DNA from: Ornithodoros turicata
Lineage: Eukaryota; Arthropoda; Arachnida; Ixodida; Argasidae
Direction: 5' to 3'
Assembly (NCBI RefSeq): GCF_037126465.1
Contig: NC_088208.1
Location: forward strand, 39,966,685 to 40,030,684
DNA length: 64,000 nt
Made by a program: the position numbers and the translations under genes. Shown here one piece after another: positions 23,800-36,800 of this stretch. Under the pieces are notes generated by a model, which saw only the letters and a list, made by a program, of their open reading frames with translations, had not been told where the DNA came from and ran no database searches. The number at the start of each line of letters is the position of its first letter. Position 1 is the stretch's first letter.

Positions 23800-26140
23800 G
23801 GAGGTCGTTTCCATGGCTACGGCTGCTCAGAGCACGTGGCTCTGATTGGCGGACGCGTACGTGTCTAGTGCGTGGCATCTATATTGCTTCTATTCCATCT
23901 ATGTGGCGTTAGTGCAAAGCAGGTATATAGCAGACCATGCAGAAGGTAAAGGGAGGTAGCCATGTGTTATCAGCAGTAGACACATGGCGCATGAAGCGGT
24001 CACTGTTGTAACTACTCTGAATCTGTCCCTGCTGTATAGATGACTGGTGTATGTTCAGACATTTGCTTATAGTAGTAGGTCGTGCAACAGCGACCAGAGG
24101 TTTATCTTCGTAGCCATAGAACACAGCGCCAGCGTATACCTGTAGCCAGTTACTAGAAGCCACTGGTCCCTGTTTCCTACACATTTCTGTTGTGTGTCCT
24201 CTCTTCATCCCTCTATCTCATTATGCCGCTCATAGCTATACATGCCTCGCAGTGCTAACGAGGAAAAAAGAAAACATATAACGAACTTCTTTTCCTCCCG
24301 TTTAAAAACATTTTTGAACTATAAGTCTTCGAATATACTCTTACTCAAATGTTGGCCCCTTTTCACCACGAACATTTCTTCCTGAGAAAAACATCTGATC
24401 CACACTCTTTTAGCATCAATCTCATTTCCACAACAGGAAGACTTTCACGCCATGCATTTGACTCCTGACCAGGGAAACATAATAGAAACTTCACTTCCGC
24501 AGCTCATCACACACCCTTTCTTGATGCCAATGAACCTATACCCGTTCACCCGCTCCACCCATCCCGCATACTCAGTAGAGCACCGTCAACGCTCTGCTTT
24601 CCTCAATCTTCTCATCTTGACCGCTTCGCCGCAGGGGCGCCACCTACGCGGCGTCACTCAGCTGCCATATTTGTTCCACGTCGCCGCCATGTTCCAATTA
24701 ATCCTGCTGTCATATCGCCAGCGCGAGAGGCGGATCTTGCGAGATTTAAAAACTGAAATGCATCAGCCACAATAGAGGGCAGTTCAGTCGCGGAGGGGCC
24801 GCGTTTTTTACTAAAGCCCGGTACGAAACGGAGCTGACGAGTGGGCGTTGTTTTGTAATTGGTGAGTAACGATAATGGACCTTTCCTTTGTCTCAGACTA
24901 TCAGTATCAAAAGAAGAGACGGAAGGAAAAGAAAATAGAAAGTGGGTTGAGAAACTTGAGACGGGTTCGATAAAGTTTGGAAGTCTTCAAAGAACGCTTC
25001 CGTTCCAATTCATCATCTGTCGGCTACAGGGGTCCTTCTGATCGTATGAGGGGATGACAAAGCCACGGAGGAATTTCTCGGGAGTTTCGAAGCGAAGTTG
25101 CAAAATATCGTTGTTAAACTTTGCTATATTTATCCATGTAACTAAACTTATTAGGCGTTTTGTGTAGCTACGGATTATAAAAACCGAATAGTATTTCTAA
25201 AATTATACTGTATATGAATACGCTTGTGGGCAGAGATTCAAGTGTGACTTTGACGAACGCTCGTGAGATGCGATGAAGATATTTTGTCAAAATTTTAACG
25301 TCTTATTTCGCCTAATCGAAGTGATCTGATTTGGGATGGGTGAGCGGCGATAGGCGAGACGGGAGTGCCACCAAGTAGGCGTTGCTTACCCGTCCGGCAC
25401 CGTTAGTGATTAATGTCTGCAAGAAATGAACACGTCTCATGGGACGACACCCAGCGTGTAGTCTCAAATAAGCTTCCTCCACATTTCCAAATCAAGGTGG
25501 GCAATATCACATACAATGAAACGAGTCGATAAAAGCGATAAATAACAAGAAGGAAGTGGTTCTTTTAACCTTCGAGTCTATATCGTGAGGCTATAGCTGG
25601 GAGGCTACTGCGAGACAACTGAAGAATGATTATTTAAAAAAAAAACGGCTGCCAGACGTCTCAAGTGATAGAACACGGAAGTTAGAACTCGTCCGTTTCC
25701 CGTTTTTTAGTCATAGTACGTGTACTGGCAAGCATTGGAATGTGTTCAGAAGGAGAACTTTGTCTCAAGTACGGTCAACACGAGTGATAAAAAGATATCT
25801 GACTAGGATGTCTGAGAAAAGACTGTTCACTAGCGTGCAAGGTTTCATTCAGTGTACAGTCATCAGGTACAAAAGCAATGAAATGTAGTCCACTGGATGA
25901 AAGTTTGTATACGCTAACAAATGGTAGTTTTAGTGTTTTTATCTTTTTTTCACATGATATGTAATGTTCCTAAGCATATATATGTGCCTTAGTATTCCTG
26001 TTTGTTCCGCTCATTTGAGGAACATGTAGCCAACTAGATGGCTGAAGTTGTATTGCTAAGCAAAGGCAGTTGGCAAGCACAATGGGACAGTGGAATATAT
26101 GTGTCAAGTAATGTGCCAGAGAACCGCCTTCTGTCTTCAC
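23800..26140. other. Gene-less stretch
   Basis: AT-rich, with a 107-codon frame at 24452-24775 that has no recognised domain. GCGCCACCTACGCGGCGTCA at 24636 resembles DNA near promoters but no gene could be attached. Confidence 0.4.
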
Positions 26141-26501
26141 TGACACGAGTCAGTATAGGCGAAATGTGACTCTGTGCAATTCGGAATGAGTGAACATGGA
26201 TAAGAATGATGCATAATGTAAAACCCCGAGACTAGGGGACACGAAAGGACAGACACAAACACGAAGTCTCAAAAGCAATTTTTTCATGGATAAGAAATTA
26301 GCTTCACCCCACAACCCGTCACGGAGCATCACCAAACTCAAACCAAGCCGCAGAACGAGGCGCAGCAGAGTTGACAAACCCAGCGGAGGCCATGTCCAGA
26401 ACATATATAGCAATATCCCTCACTGTTCATTGACGCGTGCACAATACCTATTCGATGGACACGGCCACTCAGAAATATCAAGTGAACACCGGCATACAAC
26501 C

Positions 26502-26681
26502 TCAAGTGGGCTCAATTCGGAAAGGATTAGCGGATCCTAAATCCCTCTTTTTTCCAGGAACGAACCCCACTTCTTGCTTTAAAAAAGGCCCGGTACACTC
26601 GATGTTTACAACGGGTCCTTCGATCCAGAGTCTGTCGTTGAGTACAGTGGAGAGCGCCTGCACACAAGCGGGAGCCGCCAT
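26502..26681 (-). CDS. Weak candidate N-terminal exon
   Basis: A minus-strand ATG at 26681 in good context (AGCGATGGCG) opens 59 codons beginning MAAPACVQALSTVLNDRLW and ending in a stop at 26502. The N-terminus looks like a natural protein start, but there is no domain I recognise, no clear donor and no downstream exon. It may be a chance frame. Confidence 0.18.
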   Translation of the reverse strand: MAAPACVQALSTVLNDRLWIEGPVVNIECTGPFLKQEVGFVPGKKRDLGSANPFRIEPT

Positions 26682-26939
26682 CGCTATTGTCGTTTGCGAT
26701 GGGGCTAAAAAGGATAGTAAAATGCTTTGTATCCGTACTCTGCTATTTTGTAATACACTCTGTACAAGAGCCGACACTGGGTTCGAGGGTTTACGGTATA
26801 AAGGCTCTCGCTATTAACGCACTGTATGCGTGGGGGGAGGGGTCAGACGGCCGGATTTCGGATTTGTCGGCGAGAAATTTTGTACAGGCTCTTCTTTGGA
26901 CAATTAAATATGGCGGATTGCAGTGAAGTGGGTGTTGGG

Positions 26940-28184
26940 TGTGCTGCGTTGAAGGATATTCAGTCAGCGGGCCTGTGGTGATATTTAATTGAAATGCATA
27001 AGAAGGGGATGTAACATCTAAACTTCGGTTATATATTATTTTTGTTGGAAAGAAGGATCGTGTGTTGTTTGCCTGTTGACCGAAGTAAATGTATAGTATA
27101 CGTTTAGTAAAAGCGAGCATTACCAATAACACCATAAACATTGTAACAATGTTGTGGATTTGAAATCCATGATTCGATTTAAATCCCCATGAGAGGCACG
27201 CGTATGTGATTTCGGTTTCATTGGCGGCCAATTAATGGATAGGATTTGGATTTGGATCGAATCATGCTTTTGGAAAGAGATCTGCATTGGATTGAATCAC
27301 TTTTCTGCAGATGGATTGCGTCTTCTAGTTCGTTACCTAAATATCGAATTACATAAGAAAAATAAAACAAAACGTTACTTTAAATTATTTTCTGGGAAGC
27401 GTTGTAATTTGTGCCCACTTTTAACGCACATATTTTGACGTAAATGTAACTCAATAGCATTGGATGACTAGTTGAAAAGTATGGCTGAATTACACCTTAG
27501 TTTCAGTATAAGCGACTTTCAAGTCGTGTGACCGTAACTCTAGCTTAATTGCCTTTCTTCTCTTTCTTTCTTTTTTTTTTTTTTTTGTAACTTTCATAGC
27601 TGTGGTCGATGAACAAACGACGATATTCCGCGGGATATTAAGAGTCTGTACTGGAACTTGTACTTTCCGTTTACGTGCTGTTTCCTGCAAAAGTAAGAGC
27701 AGTGTAGACTTTTCCAGTGGTAAACCTATATTTGTAGTTGTATTTCGTGACCGTAGGGAAATATATAAAAATCCACTTTTCAAGGCACATTTTATACAAC
27801 ATCTGGAGTCAAGCAGACATACTCTCCTGCAAAGAATCTCCGCGCCTGGAGAAATAGCGCACTTGCAAAAACGGTATCTGCGCACACATTTTTATAAAAC
27901 CTCCCTATTGAATAAAAACAATAAACATCCTACGCCAGTGCTAAAGTGATAATGGCGCAGAATATCACTCAAGAATCAAGAGTGATAGTTCTTTGCCCTG
28001 AGTGCTCAGTTGAAGTGTTTCGGGGGAGCCGATTTTCCGGATTCGGTGGCAAATTTTATAAACCCGGAGTGAAACCCGGATTTTTATTTGACAATATAAA
28101 TTCGCATTCAACATGGTTTCATTTGCCGACACAAATTTAAATCCGGACTTGATTTCGATTGGATTTATGGTCATCATTAAAATG
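26940..28184. other. Gene-less stretch with GGATTTGGAT-like motifs
   Basis: GGATTTGGATTTGGATCGAA (27242) and GGACTTGATTTCGATTGGAT (28144) share a degenerate motif. A 115-codon frame (27602-27949) has no recognised domain. Confidence 0.35.
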
Positions 28185-28255
28185 CGGACTTGGTTCGAGT
28201 GAGGCCAACAACGGCAAGCCGGTCTTGTCACCACCACCACCACCACCACCATTTG
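28185..28255 (+). mobile_element. SINE 3' end with CAC repeat tail
   Basis: GAGGCCAACAACGGCAAGCC followed by (CAC)n matches the 3' end of the Ruka-type SINE. Confidence 0.55.
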
Positions 28256-28499
28256 GTTTGAACCCGATCTGTGCCTTCAACTCCACATCACTGCATTGTA
28301 ATAGTTTGGAGCTTTACATGGCAAGTCACCTGTTCTAGAGCGATGCCACAGCCGAGGGTTCGTGGATTATTTTCTACGGATATTTCACGTGGATAATTTA
28401 ATATTTCGTGTGAATAGTTCACATACACACACACATCTGGGGTCATCTCGACGACCACTCTTCTATGCTCATCGCAAACATGTTGATGTTGAAAATAGA

Positions 28500-28530
28500 C
28501 GTACACACACACACACACACACACACAAAA
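28500..28530. repeat. CA dinucleotide microsatellite
   Basis: About 12 consecutive CA units after GTA. Confidence 0.9.
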
Positions 28531-28690
28531 GGAACCAATATATCCGATCCAGCCATCAATAATTACTAAGCGGCAACCGTTATGTAGTACTTTAACCTTC
28601 CGAATGATTATAAGCCGTGTGTGTCCGACAAAGCAACGTAAGTACTTCACGCGTTATATCTAGCAGAACAGCATAGAGATGTAAGCAACA

Positions 28691-29033
28691 ATGGCGACTC
28701 TCTCCAAAGAGCTTAAGCGCTCCCTAAAGGCGATTAAGCGTATGTCGTTGCCCACTGGATTACAGTCAGATTAAGCGTCGACCGAAGCCGTTGTTGGGAA
28801 GCTCTTCTTTTTGTGCAACGCGTAGCTCCGTGATGCAGGTGGGGAAGCCTCGAAGGCGGGTCCTCGCAACGGAAGCCTACAGCTCTGACGGGGAGCCGGC
28901 TTCGATGCGAGTGTCAAATGCAGCCAGCGTTCCGCGCTCTGTCAAACGCAGGCTCGCGGCTTTGTTAAGTGGTACCAGAACTCCCTCACGAAGGGTGCAA
29001 CTCCGCGTTCCAAATGAAAGCGGCCCATTCTAA
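28691..29033 (+). pseudogene. Basic open frame broken by a 37-base insert
   Basis: An ATG at 28691 in good context (CAACAATGGCG) opens MATLSKELKRSLKAIKR and then runs to a stop after 10 more codons. A second frame, open from 28728, reads IKRRPKPLL and continues through a Ser/Arg-rich stretch to a TAA at 29031-29033. The ten bases GATTAAGCGT occur at 28732-28741 and again at 28769-28778, exactly 37 bases apart, and skipping one copy plus the spacer would place both halves in one frame of about 101 codons. No GT-AG pair of workable length and phase lies in the spacer, so I call it an insertion or local duplication in a once-continuous frame. No domain recognised. Confidence 0.35.
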
Positions 29034-29039
29034 ATTGAT

Positions 29040-30270
29040 CTTCTAGATTCATTTTCTGCGAGCGAATGTGATTGGGGGTCGGCAAAGTCTTGGCAAAAAT
29101 TTGTGCTTCGATCGAAACGTGGCAGTTGTCGTAAAAGCCAGACAACGGCGGCAATGTCAGGGTAAAGTGGGCTTCTCTGCAGAGCGAGCGTGTTTTTAGG
29201 GGAAAGCATCGTCAAGGAGCACATTCGATAGATTGCGAAATGCTGCTTACGGCACAGCTGAGTACAGCTTCTGTGTTACGTTCATAATAAATTTTCCCTT
29301 AACAACAGGAATGCGGACAGACGCTGGTCATGGAGTTTCGCGTATCCCATCATATAGGGATCTTATTGTAAAACAGGTGAGGCAAGTCCAAGATGGTTTA
29401 GAACACTCAAAACAATGGGGCTGAAGCTTTCTAAGTTTAATATGTACTTAATACGTTGGTGGGCCACACTTCGTGAGGTACAGAATGAAATGGTGAACTC
29501 ACACAAGTATAACACTCTATAACGCCATACATGGATATGAAAGAGATAGATATCGGGACAGAGGGTAAGAAAGCGCGGGTTGAATAGCAAACAGATTTGT
29601 GCTCTTCGCGCATTCAAGTCATCAGTGCGTACACTAAAGTGCTTTGTGTAGAACCGTTCTTAATTAATGACACCGTGGCAACTGCCAATGTTGTTGTAGG
29701 TTAATTTAGTTTAGGTGAGTTAGTTCGGTTGTTTAGGTTAGTCATAGGACATGCACACGTGTACGCTCCAGGCGGTGCCGGCATGAGATTTCGACAGTGA
29801 GCTGAAGCCGACTTGCAGAATGACGACGCGAACCAAAGGAAAGGCGTTACCTTGACATCAATGCGAAAAGAAGCGGATTCGCGATTTACGCGCCAACGAC
29901 ATCGTCCTTCTCAAGAAGTACGGCATTGCGAAGCGGCCTGTCATTGGTTTCCTCAAAGTCTATTTTATCCAATCATCGAGGGAGAACTTTGCTGCCCAGC
30001 GGCAAGCATTAGCACGCGCGTGCAATCCTTCTACGAAGAAGAGTGATAACTGATAATGGTAATTTGTGGCACGGCAAATATGACATTGTACATCGCTATG
30101 TTTTATATCATTATCTCATTTAGAGAACTTAAAACATAGCATTTTAAGCGCGGGGAAGCTATTCAGTTTAAAAGGACCGATATATCTGCGCGTATTTCGG
30201 ATAATAATGACGATAATTAGTGTGTTTGACACGCAAGGAATCTACGATCATGCGCAACGCCACAGTACAT
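29040..30270. other. Gene-less stretch
   Basis: At 29700-29745, degenerate TTAGG/GGTTA-like motifs (GGTTAATTTAGTTTAGGTGA). Nothing else recognised. Confidence 0.4.
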
Positions 30271-30271
30271 A

Positions 30272-30440
30272 CGCAACGCCGCATAGCACGCTCCCAACCA
30301 ACCGTTGTCCCAAATAATGTCGTTCTCTCGGTTTCTTGAAGACGGAAGGCATACGCCTTTTTGTGTCACTTATGCAGTTACAATAATTGTCACAAAATGG
30401 CGTACGCCCGGCGTTACCCCCTCTTTTGGGGCAAGCCATG
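30272..30440. mobile_element. Palindromic MITE, A type, right end lost
   Basis: Starts CGCATAGCACGCTCCCAACC and passes the centre (CACAAAATGGCGTACGCC), then breaks off near 30440. Confidence 0.8.
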
Positions 30441-30918
30441 ACGAATACCCATAACGTTCCCTCTAAAACCACCGTCAAAACCATTCACGCAACAAGAAAT
30501 TTCTTAGCGAGTAGCGCATGCATATAGAGCAGTTCACAGGCGATTACATGGCTGGGTGAACCCCAAGCAGGGGCCGTATCTTTCTCGGCGGCACCTGAAT
30601 GTACTGTTGTTCGACGCCACAATCGGAAGGGCGATATATCCTTGCATTGAATGCACGTTCCCTTCTTCAAAGAACGCTCCAACGCTTCGCTACTGTCAAC
30701 ACAAGTAGTTGTGTATGGGTTTCCTGCAGATACATAGGTAGGTATAGGTATTCACGAAGTAGTGCGTGAGAGCACAGCGTGAGACGTGTTCCTTTATTCA
30801 TGCGGTGACGACTTCGTGGTTGGGCTCTGGTGAGGCTTTTTTTTTTCTTTCTTCAGCAATTCCATATTTACGCGATATACGTATTGCTGCTGTATTGTGA
30901 TAACATTTCTAGAATAGC

Positions 30919-31168
30919 ACACTCTAAAAACAAAACTTCACCGCATAGCACGTAGTGCGCAAATCATTGCCGCGAACGATAGGGTTATCGCTTTTGATTC
31001 GAGGAGAGAGGGAGGCGTACGCCTTTTTGTGCAATTACCATATACCCAAATTGTCACAAAATGGCGTACGCCCCCTTCTCTCCTCGAATCAGGAGCGATA
31101 ACCCTATCATTCGTGGCAATGGTTGGCGCAGAGCGTGCTATGCTGTGAAGCTCTGTTTTTAGGGTGTA
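30919..31168. mobile_element. Palindromic MITE, B type, complete
   Basis: ACACTCTAAAAACAAAACTT to CTCTGTTTTTAGGGTGTA. The arms and the GGAGGCGTACGCC core are clear. Confidence 0.92.
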
Positions 31169-31355
31169 GGGTTATCGCTTCTGCTTCGAAGAGAGAAGTG
31201 GGCGTACGCCTTTTTGTGGCAATTATCGTATATCCAAATTGTCACAAAAAGGGCGTACGCCCCCTTCTCTCCTCGAATCAGGAGCGATAACCCTATCATT
31301 CGTGGCAATGGTTGGCGCACAACGTGCTATGAGGTGAAGTTCTGTTTTTAGAGTG
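31169..31355. mobile_element. Palindromic MITE, B type, left end lost, abutting the previous copy
   Basis: Begins at GGGTTATCGCTTCTGCTTCG and ends GTTCTGTTTTTAGAGTG. Its right half is almost identical to that of the neighbour. Confidence 0.88.
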
Positions 31356-31359
31356 GAGA

Positions 31360-32047
31360 CCTAATACTATACTTTTTGTTCCATTTTTAATAGACTTTGG
31401 CGCGAATTCTATACCTAAGGTTTATTCCAAACGACAGCCGGGAACGGCGCCCTCTAAATAAAGTTGCTGCATTTGTTGTCATCCACGTAGTTGCTCCGCA
31501 CAGATGCAGACAACGTGAATGCTGGTATTGCGAGAGCTGCCAATTTGGAAATTTGGCGGGTCTGTAGGTACAAAAAGATCAAACTTATTTCAATGTGGAC
31601 TGCACGAAGTACTAATTGTGTGATTGTAGTACTTTGCGCTAGTTACACTTTAAATTTGAAAATGTATAAACAAGAAGGAGGCGTAGAGTTAGAAACAACA
31701 TATCCAGGTACTCAAGAAACTGGTGCCCCCTGAAGCGAAGTAAGCTTTACCTTGGTATGGTGTTAGGACAGGAAGCGCTGCAGCGGAGTGCAGGATTGGC
31801 ACCATTGTGCTTCACGGCGCCACCTGGCGGACGATACAAAAGTAAGGTATAGGCTACCTGTTAGAGGGCATCGTATCTATAAGCAGTGAGGCGTTTTTCA
31901 GTTAGCGTCACGAGTTATAATGCGTAAAAGTACGGAACTATGATATTTCGGCAATATTGAAATCCAGAAGAAAACACTTTCTCAAGAAACATACATAAAA
32001 CACTACGCACAACATCAAACTCATTTTATATTATTATTTCTTAAAAC
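31360..32047. other. Gene-less stretch
   Basis: An 80-codon frame at 31491-31733 and a GCGCCACCTGGCGGACG segment at 31818; no gene assigned. Confidence 0.4.
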
Positions 32048-32300
32048 CACACTCTTCGAAATGAACTTCACCGCATAGCACGCTTCTAGTCAACCATAAT
32101 CTCGAATGATATCGTTATCTGCCCCGATTTGTTGAAAACGGGAGGCGTACGCCTTTTTTGTGACAATTATGAACAGCATAAGTGTCACAAAAAAAGGCAT
32201 ACGCCTCCCGTTCTGAACAAGTCAGGGCAGATAACGATACCATTTGAGGTTATGGTTGGCTGAGAGGGTGTTATGCGGTGAAGTTCATTTTTAAGTGTGC
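32048..32300. mobile_element. Palindromic MITE, A type, complete
   Basis: CACACTCTTCGAAATGAACT to TTCATTTTTAAGTGTGC. The central loop (ATTATGAACAGCATAAGTG) is inverted relative to the copies at 5900 and 12407. Confidence 0.93.
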
Positions 32301-32309
32301 AATCAACCA

Positions 32310-33640
32310 ACCAACATCAAGTGCTCTTCCGTGCGACTTCCGCCACGGGCATGCCCAACGATCCCACTTAGAAACATCGCCAAAGTTATAAAAACCAACA
32401 AATAAAATAGAGCCACCTAACCGACGCAAAAAAAAAAATGCATACATAAAACAAAATAAAATAAAAATGCTTTCCCGCTAGGCTAACTTCTCAGTTACAC
32501 ACCGACGTAGTGCTGGGAAGCCTACACTCAGTTGGTTCCAAGAAGGCAAACTAAAGTTCATTCTCATAAACGAATCATCGCTTAGCGATCCGCGGGGAGG
32601 AGAAACGCGAACGACGCCACCTAACGACATAACGCGATAAAATAAAGTGAAAAGGGAGGTTGGGGTGTCGCTTAACTGATTAACCACATTTACTGCATCG
32701 ATCAAACGAACGAGAACGTGCTGCCGACCCGCGGTGGTTAATAGAACTAGCCCGCGCTTTGCTACACAGAGCAGCGTGACTTCGTGATCGCCCAGCGGGA
32801 TAGAAAAGGACATTAGGTGAAAATGCTTGGAGCGCCCTTTTGCAAAGCGATATTCCTTGTTGAGCACGCCCGGTCACGATTCGGGATAAATGTGCGTTCA
32901 TTGGCAAGTGGCACATTTCGTCCTTTGTGTGCTGGCATGAAATGGAACTTGTTTCTCGCGGGGCCTCATGGGAAAAGTCAACGTCAGCGGATCTGCATGA
33001 CGAAAATGGAAGCACGCTTTCTTTTTCTTTTTTTTTTCGGTGGGGGGGGGGGGGTGGATAGCTGTGGTGAGCACTTTCTGAAACGTCCATTTAGGTTTGG
33101 GTGGATGATCGGTAATTTTGATTTGTTCTACTGGACTAGTTTCGGATGTGCGGTGAGGAGATTTGCATGACGAAACGTATCCTTGTAATACGGCGCTCGC
33201 CTGTGAACAAGGCTTTCCGTCACACAGGAAGCGGCTTTTCCGTGGGGCGTGATTTGCTTCCGCATTATACCGGCACCAATTGTGGCTAACTTGGTGTTCA
33301 CTATGGATGCTTGAAGTAGCTTTCCCTTATAGCTCCCCGTGAAGTTGGCCCAGGAAGCACTATAGCTCACTCTAGGGTAGCTTCCCGCCGTTATCAGCAG
33401 TGCAAACCGCTCGGTGCACCAGCGGTAGATTGCGTACGATGCGCGCTGATTGGCGGAAGCTCCAGGGTCATGTTAAAGACGTCTTGGGTTCGGCCACCAC
33501 CACCACCACCACCTTGGGTTCGGATCACACCACTGGCTGTGCCGCTCGAGGTTTTCCCACAAGTTCGCCAGCAAACTTTCCAGACTGTATCTGAGATTGT
33601 TATGTGTAGAGGTGTACACCAATATACAGGAGCAAGAAGA
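32310..33640. other. Gene-less stretch
   Basis: Overlapping frames of 117-136 codons on both strands at 32.5-33.2 kb have no recognised domain; a G-run lies at 33043 and CAC repeats at 33495. Confidence 0.4.
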
Positions 33641-33643
33641 TGA

Positions 33644-33895
33644 ACACTCTTAAAAATGAACTTCACTGCATAGCACGCTCCTAGCCAACCGTCATCTCGA
33701 ATGATATCGTTATCTGCCCTGATTTGTTGAAAACGGGAGGCGTACGCCTTTTCTGTGACAATTATGAACAGCATAAGTGTCACAGAAAAGGCGTACGCCT
33801 CCCATTTTCAACAAATCAGGGCAGATAACGATATCATTCAAGACGATAGTTGGTTAGGAGCGTGCTATGCGGTGAAGTTCATTTTTAAGAGTGTA
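33644..33895. mobile_element. Palindromic MITE, A type, complete
   Basis: ACACTCTTAAAAATGAACTT to TTCATTTTTAAGAGTGTA with the same loop orientation as at 32048. The last copy I see in the window. Confidence 0.94.
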
Positions 33896-33899
33896 CGGG

Positions 33900-36800
33900 C
33901 AATGCTATCCCTATACTGTGCAAAAAATATGGTACGAGACCCGTCTCCAAGAGAGAAACTCTTTCCCACTTCCCTCGGGTTGAGGAGGGGAGGTGACACC
34001 TAACATTCATTTCAGCAAACAAGGAAATATGACGCTAATATCTGTCCCCCCAAAAGCTACATCACAATGAGTCCCGACACGTGCGAAAGCGTCCACCCGA
34101 CCAATTACATGCAAATGGGAGCAGTCACCAGCCCACGTGAGAACCACCAAAATGGACGTAAAAAGATAGAAAGCAGACCCGGGGGTCTCATCTAAGTTCA
34201 TTTTCTCTTTGCCCGAGATTAAACGTCCGCATTAACCGTGGGGTGTTCCCGAGATTGGAGGGACCTTCGATTTTAGGCTTAGCTTCGACATCCAATGTGA
34301 TCTTCTCTCTCGGAATATAGGGGCATACCGTGATGGATGCTTCTTGGTTTATGCTAATCGCGTTGAAGGCTCTTTTCAGTTGCAGAGGAGCACGTGACTC
34401 TGTGACGCGCGTGTTCGGGCTGTACCCGCTTCGAGGTGTACCGACACGGCGACACCCCTAAATGTACCCCTTTCCGACGCTCGCAGCGATCACGTACCCT
34501 CGAGCGCAAAGGCTGTCCGCTATATTGATTGGAAATCTTTCAGACGCTGGTGCCTTGGAGATTTTAATGTAATAATTTGCGCGCATATGTAAGATCAGTT
34601 GAAATAATTGATTTTCACCTCGTGGTCCACCAATGGGAACCGGTCATTGCGTCGGTCACAATTTATGAGGCTATCAAGTGCTTGATCAATATTTGACTGC
34701 ATATATTGCTTATATTGATATTGATCAATATTTTAAAGAACAGTCACTTTGTACGTTGGGTTTCCTTGTGGACCAGTGTTGTCCACTGGAGGGTTCTTTA
34801 ACGCGCACCGAAATCTAAGCACACGGCACACCGTACATGTTTAACGTCCCATAGCGGAAGACGGCGTGTCTAGGCAACGTTGTATATCACGTCCATGCAC
34901 GAAAAACGCCCACGTGGGGAAAAAAAAAAACAATAATAATTGGGAGACCGACCACTGCGACGTCGCTGATGACCATAATTGTCTCTCTACATAAAGCCAC
35001 GAGTTCTCATCTTTTTTGTCGATATCCTTTACCAGAAAGCGCGGAACGATCGCTGGACGTGGGCGTGTACCGCATTGCCTTTATTTTCTATCATGTTTTT
35101 TTTTTCCCTTGCAAACACCACATAACGTGTTTTCTATGAGTGAGAGAGAGAGATGGGAGGGGGAGGGGAGTCGCTATTGTGTACAAAGACGGCAACAATG
35201 TTACGTAAACCTCTAGGGGGGAAAAAATATGAAAAACAAAACGAGTGAAATTGATGGATGAAGAGCTCGGAGTGGCGAGCAACAAAACTTTCCGCAAATG
35301 GGGAACGGGATAAAGTTTGCTATCTGCGAGGTGTCCCCCACAGTGATGGATTGCCCCGGCGGCAGAATTTATTTGGGAACCGGCGAAGGAAACCTCATTG
35401 ATATTTAAAATTGGGAAGAAGTTTTGCGCTTCACTGCCGGTGTATGTCGCGTTAATTCAAAGAAAGTATAGACTGGGTGAGGTTTTGGTATTGTTGAGTA
35501 ATGTGCTCCTCGTGTGTTTTGATGTCTAACGGTGCGTCATGTACGCCGCTTTCCATAAAGCGGGTCATTGTTAGTGCGGTTGAATAGAAAGTGGGTTTAA
35601 TTTTAAAATTGTAATGGCCGGCGCGGTCATTGATAATCCGCTGTGTATATCGTGGGAATGTAGCGTGTTGTTTTGAACGTGACAATCGCTTTGATTCGGA
35701 GGACCTCAATATTCTCGGTCTCGAAATCCCCGGTCTCGAAATTCACGTTCTCGAAACAAGGAAAATCAATAAGAATATGCTCGATTGCTTCGCAAGATGT
35801 TATGCAATGTTTAAAAACACGACACCACTATTTTTAGCCACTCAAATTCACGGGTCTTCGATGTCTGTCCACGTCGTTTCAGCGAACGAACGATTATTTC
35901 TGAATGGTTGCATTTTTCGGGTTGCATCCTTGTCATCATGAACCAGCTTGTCTGCGCCCTCTCTCTGTTGTCGATTATTTCTGAAATCTACAGATTTTTT
36001 TGACTCCATGATGAAACAATCCTGAACACAGTGGCTCATCCAGGGCAGGTGTGCGAACAGGAAATGATTGGAAATCCCACTGACGGCTGTGCTGTCGAAG
36101 TTTTCCCCTGGGCTCTCTGTGTAGACAATTCTTCCTGGAGTCGGCCCAGGACTCATGCTGACCGCCCTGTCTCCCACTATTTCCTGCTGACATCTACCCA
36201 CGTCTTTACACCGCTCACAGCGACAGTTGTTTCACGGTGTTAATGCAGACAAAAAAAAAGAAACATGTTCATCACGACGAATCGTAACTGTGCTGAGACT
36301 GGACAACTATTTCATATATAATAGTTCCTGGCAGCTATAAGAGAAACGGTACGCAGACCCCACGTGCAGAGAGAATCTTCCAAGGCCCCTTCGGTAAACA
36401 TGGCATAATTGCAAACAGGGGGTTATAAAGACATCGTATAATCCCTTCGCAGGTGGCCTCCTGTCAGCTCTCCGTTATAATCTCGTTTTAATCCTATTAC
36501 ACTCGTCTTTATTGCGGAAGGGCGCCGTAAATCTTGCGTCGATCATATTTCATGGCGTGTCGATCTGTTCTGGCTTTATATTAACAGGTGGCTGCGTACA
36601 ATGGTGGTCTGGACGCATATTTCAGCATTAGGTAAAGCATTCGGGTGAGGGACGGTGGAGTTAATATACGAACGAACGTTCAAATGAAAGGCACCGGGAA
36701 ATTTGAACTTTGAGATGCAGCTGTTTCGAGACGATAGTCATATAGGTACAACCTAGAAACCTGAGGCGACCGCGGCATTTTAGAAAGCCACATCAGCCCC

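Noticed and set aside
26150..26300. Minus-strand segment with TCTGTCCTTTCGTGTCCCCT as a retroelement 3' end
   Set aside because: It resembles sequence I associate with tick repeats, but nothing in the window lets me delimit or classify it.
29700..29745. Telomere-like TTAGG repeats
   Set aside because: Only degenerate motifs, no uniform tandem run.
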